Assembly: GCA_026394015.1 (NCBI GenBank)
Contig: JAPKZA010000277.1
Coordinates: forward strand, 1-64,000
Length of the DNA: 64,000 nt
Direction: 5' to 3'
From: Acidobacteriota bacterium
Lineage (GTDB): Bacteria; Acidobacteriota; Terriglobia; Bryobacterales; Bryobacteraceae
This document shows positions 63,677 to 64,000 of the stretch, piece by piece. Position 1 is the stretch's first letter. Each line of letters starts with the position of its first letter. The notes under the pieces are model-generated. The model saw only the letters and a list, made by a program, of their open reading frames with translations, did no database searches and was not told the DNA's origin. Position numbers and translations under genes: made by a program.

Positions 63677-64000
63677 TTACTCGGCCCGCAGAGCCGACAT
63701 CGGCTCCACGTTCGAAGCTCGCCGCGCCGGCAGATAGGCAGCCAGCGCGGCAGCCCCCACCAGCGTCGCGGCGACAGCGGCGTACGTCGTTGGGTCGGCC
63801 GGGCTGACCTCGAAAAGCAAACTGCTCATCAACCGGCTCAAGGGCATCGCCGCCGCGAGGCCGCAGACCACCCCGACCGCCGCCAGCGTCAAGGCGTAGC
63901 GCAGGAACATGGCCCGCACGCTGCCCTGCTGCGCGCCCAGTGCGAGGCGGATGCCGATCTCCCGGGTCCGCTGGGTGACCGCGTACGAGATGACGCCATA
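63677..64000 (-). CDS. FtsX-like permease, ADOP type, C-terminal part (cut by window edge)
   Basis: The last 107 codons of a MacB/FtsX-type ABC permease. The visible part starts YGVISYAVTQRTREIGIRLA, then LGAQQGSVRAMFLRYALTL, two membrane helices (LAAVGVVCGLAAAMPLSRLM and AAVAATLVGAAALAAYLPA), and the family C-terminus PARRASNVEPMSALRAE. This ending is characteristic of acidobacterial duplicated orphan permeases (ADOP). The N-terminal half and any ATPase partner lie outside the window. Confidence 0.85.
   Translation of the reverse strand, partial: YGVISYAVTQRTREIGIRLALGAQQGSVRAMFLRYALTLAAVGVVCGLAAAMPLSRLMSSLLFEVSPADPTTYAAVAATLVGAAALAAYLPARRASNVEPMSALRAE

Overview
The window looks like chromosomal DNA of an acidobacterium, most likely of the Bryobacterales/Solibacter group. 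The support is large Oar-type TonB-dependent receptors with an N-terminal carboxypeptidase-like domain, Acidobacteria-type secreted VWFA proteins, an ADOP-like FtsX permease, Uma2 nucleases, many Tat or Sec signal peptides, and high G+C. This is inference; no 16S or other phylogenetic marker was compared.

Layout. 1-5.5 kb: two divergent paralogous TonB-dependent receptors, the left one cut by the window edge. 5.5-9.5 kb: a minus-strand set (class III aminotransferase, Gfo/Idh/MocA oxidoreductase, Tat-exported aldo/keto reductase, small unknown protein). 9.5-11.6 kb: GtrA, then an ABC-type ATPase with a DUF4276 protein, a possible defence pair. 11.6-14.1 kb: a beta-propeller protein and a TPR protein. 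14.1-20.1 kb: a tightly packed plus-strand run of rsmG, an MFS transporter, a phosphodiesterase/phosphatase, rpoN, hpf and rapZ.

20.1-39.2 kb is an exopolysaccharide locus. Plus-strand genes encode a globin-like protein without the proximal His, a Wzz-like protein, a BY-kinase-like protein without a P-loop, and a Wza-like export protein. They converge on a long minus-strand operon encoding Wzx, a putative Wzy, four glycosyltransferases, a PglD/NeuD acetyltransferase, a phosphoglycosyltransferase, a DegT aminotransferase, a FlaA1/CapD dehydratase, a PhyH oxygenase and a FemAB/GNAT-like transferase. A secreted hydrolase-like gene lies upstream. The four sugar genes together suggest a bacillosamine-like first sugar.

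39.4-42.8 kb: apbE, hemE, hemY. 42.8-48.6 kb: two VWFA proteins, the first broken by a 77-base C run, then a DUF4136 protein and an HtrA/DegP-like protease. 48.6-52.9 kb: purQ-purL-purF. 53-58.4 kb: two Uma2 nucleases, a class I/II aminotransferase and an SNF2 helicase with a SWIM finger. 58.4-59.5 kb: decayed minus-strand genes, including a Cys-rich secreted peptide relic. 59.7-63.7 kb: two paralogous proteins of unknown function and an M20 amidohydrolase; an ADOP-like permease runs off the right edge.

Two patterns cut across genes. The plus strand is G-rich on the left and C-rich on the right whatever the gene orientation, with the switch at about 24-30 kb, as expected near a replication terminus. 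Many first genes of transcription units have a TANNNT hexamer only 5-9 nt before the start codon, as expected for leaderless mRNAs. No rRNA, tRNA, CRISPR array or insertion sequence was recognised.
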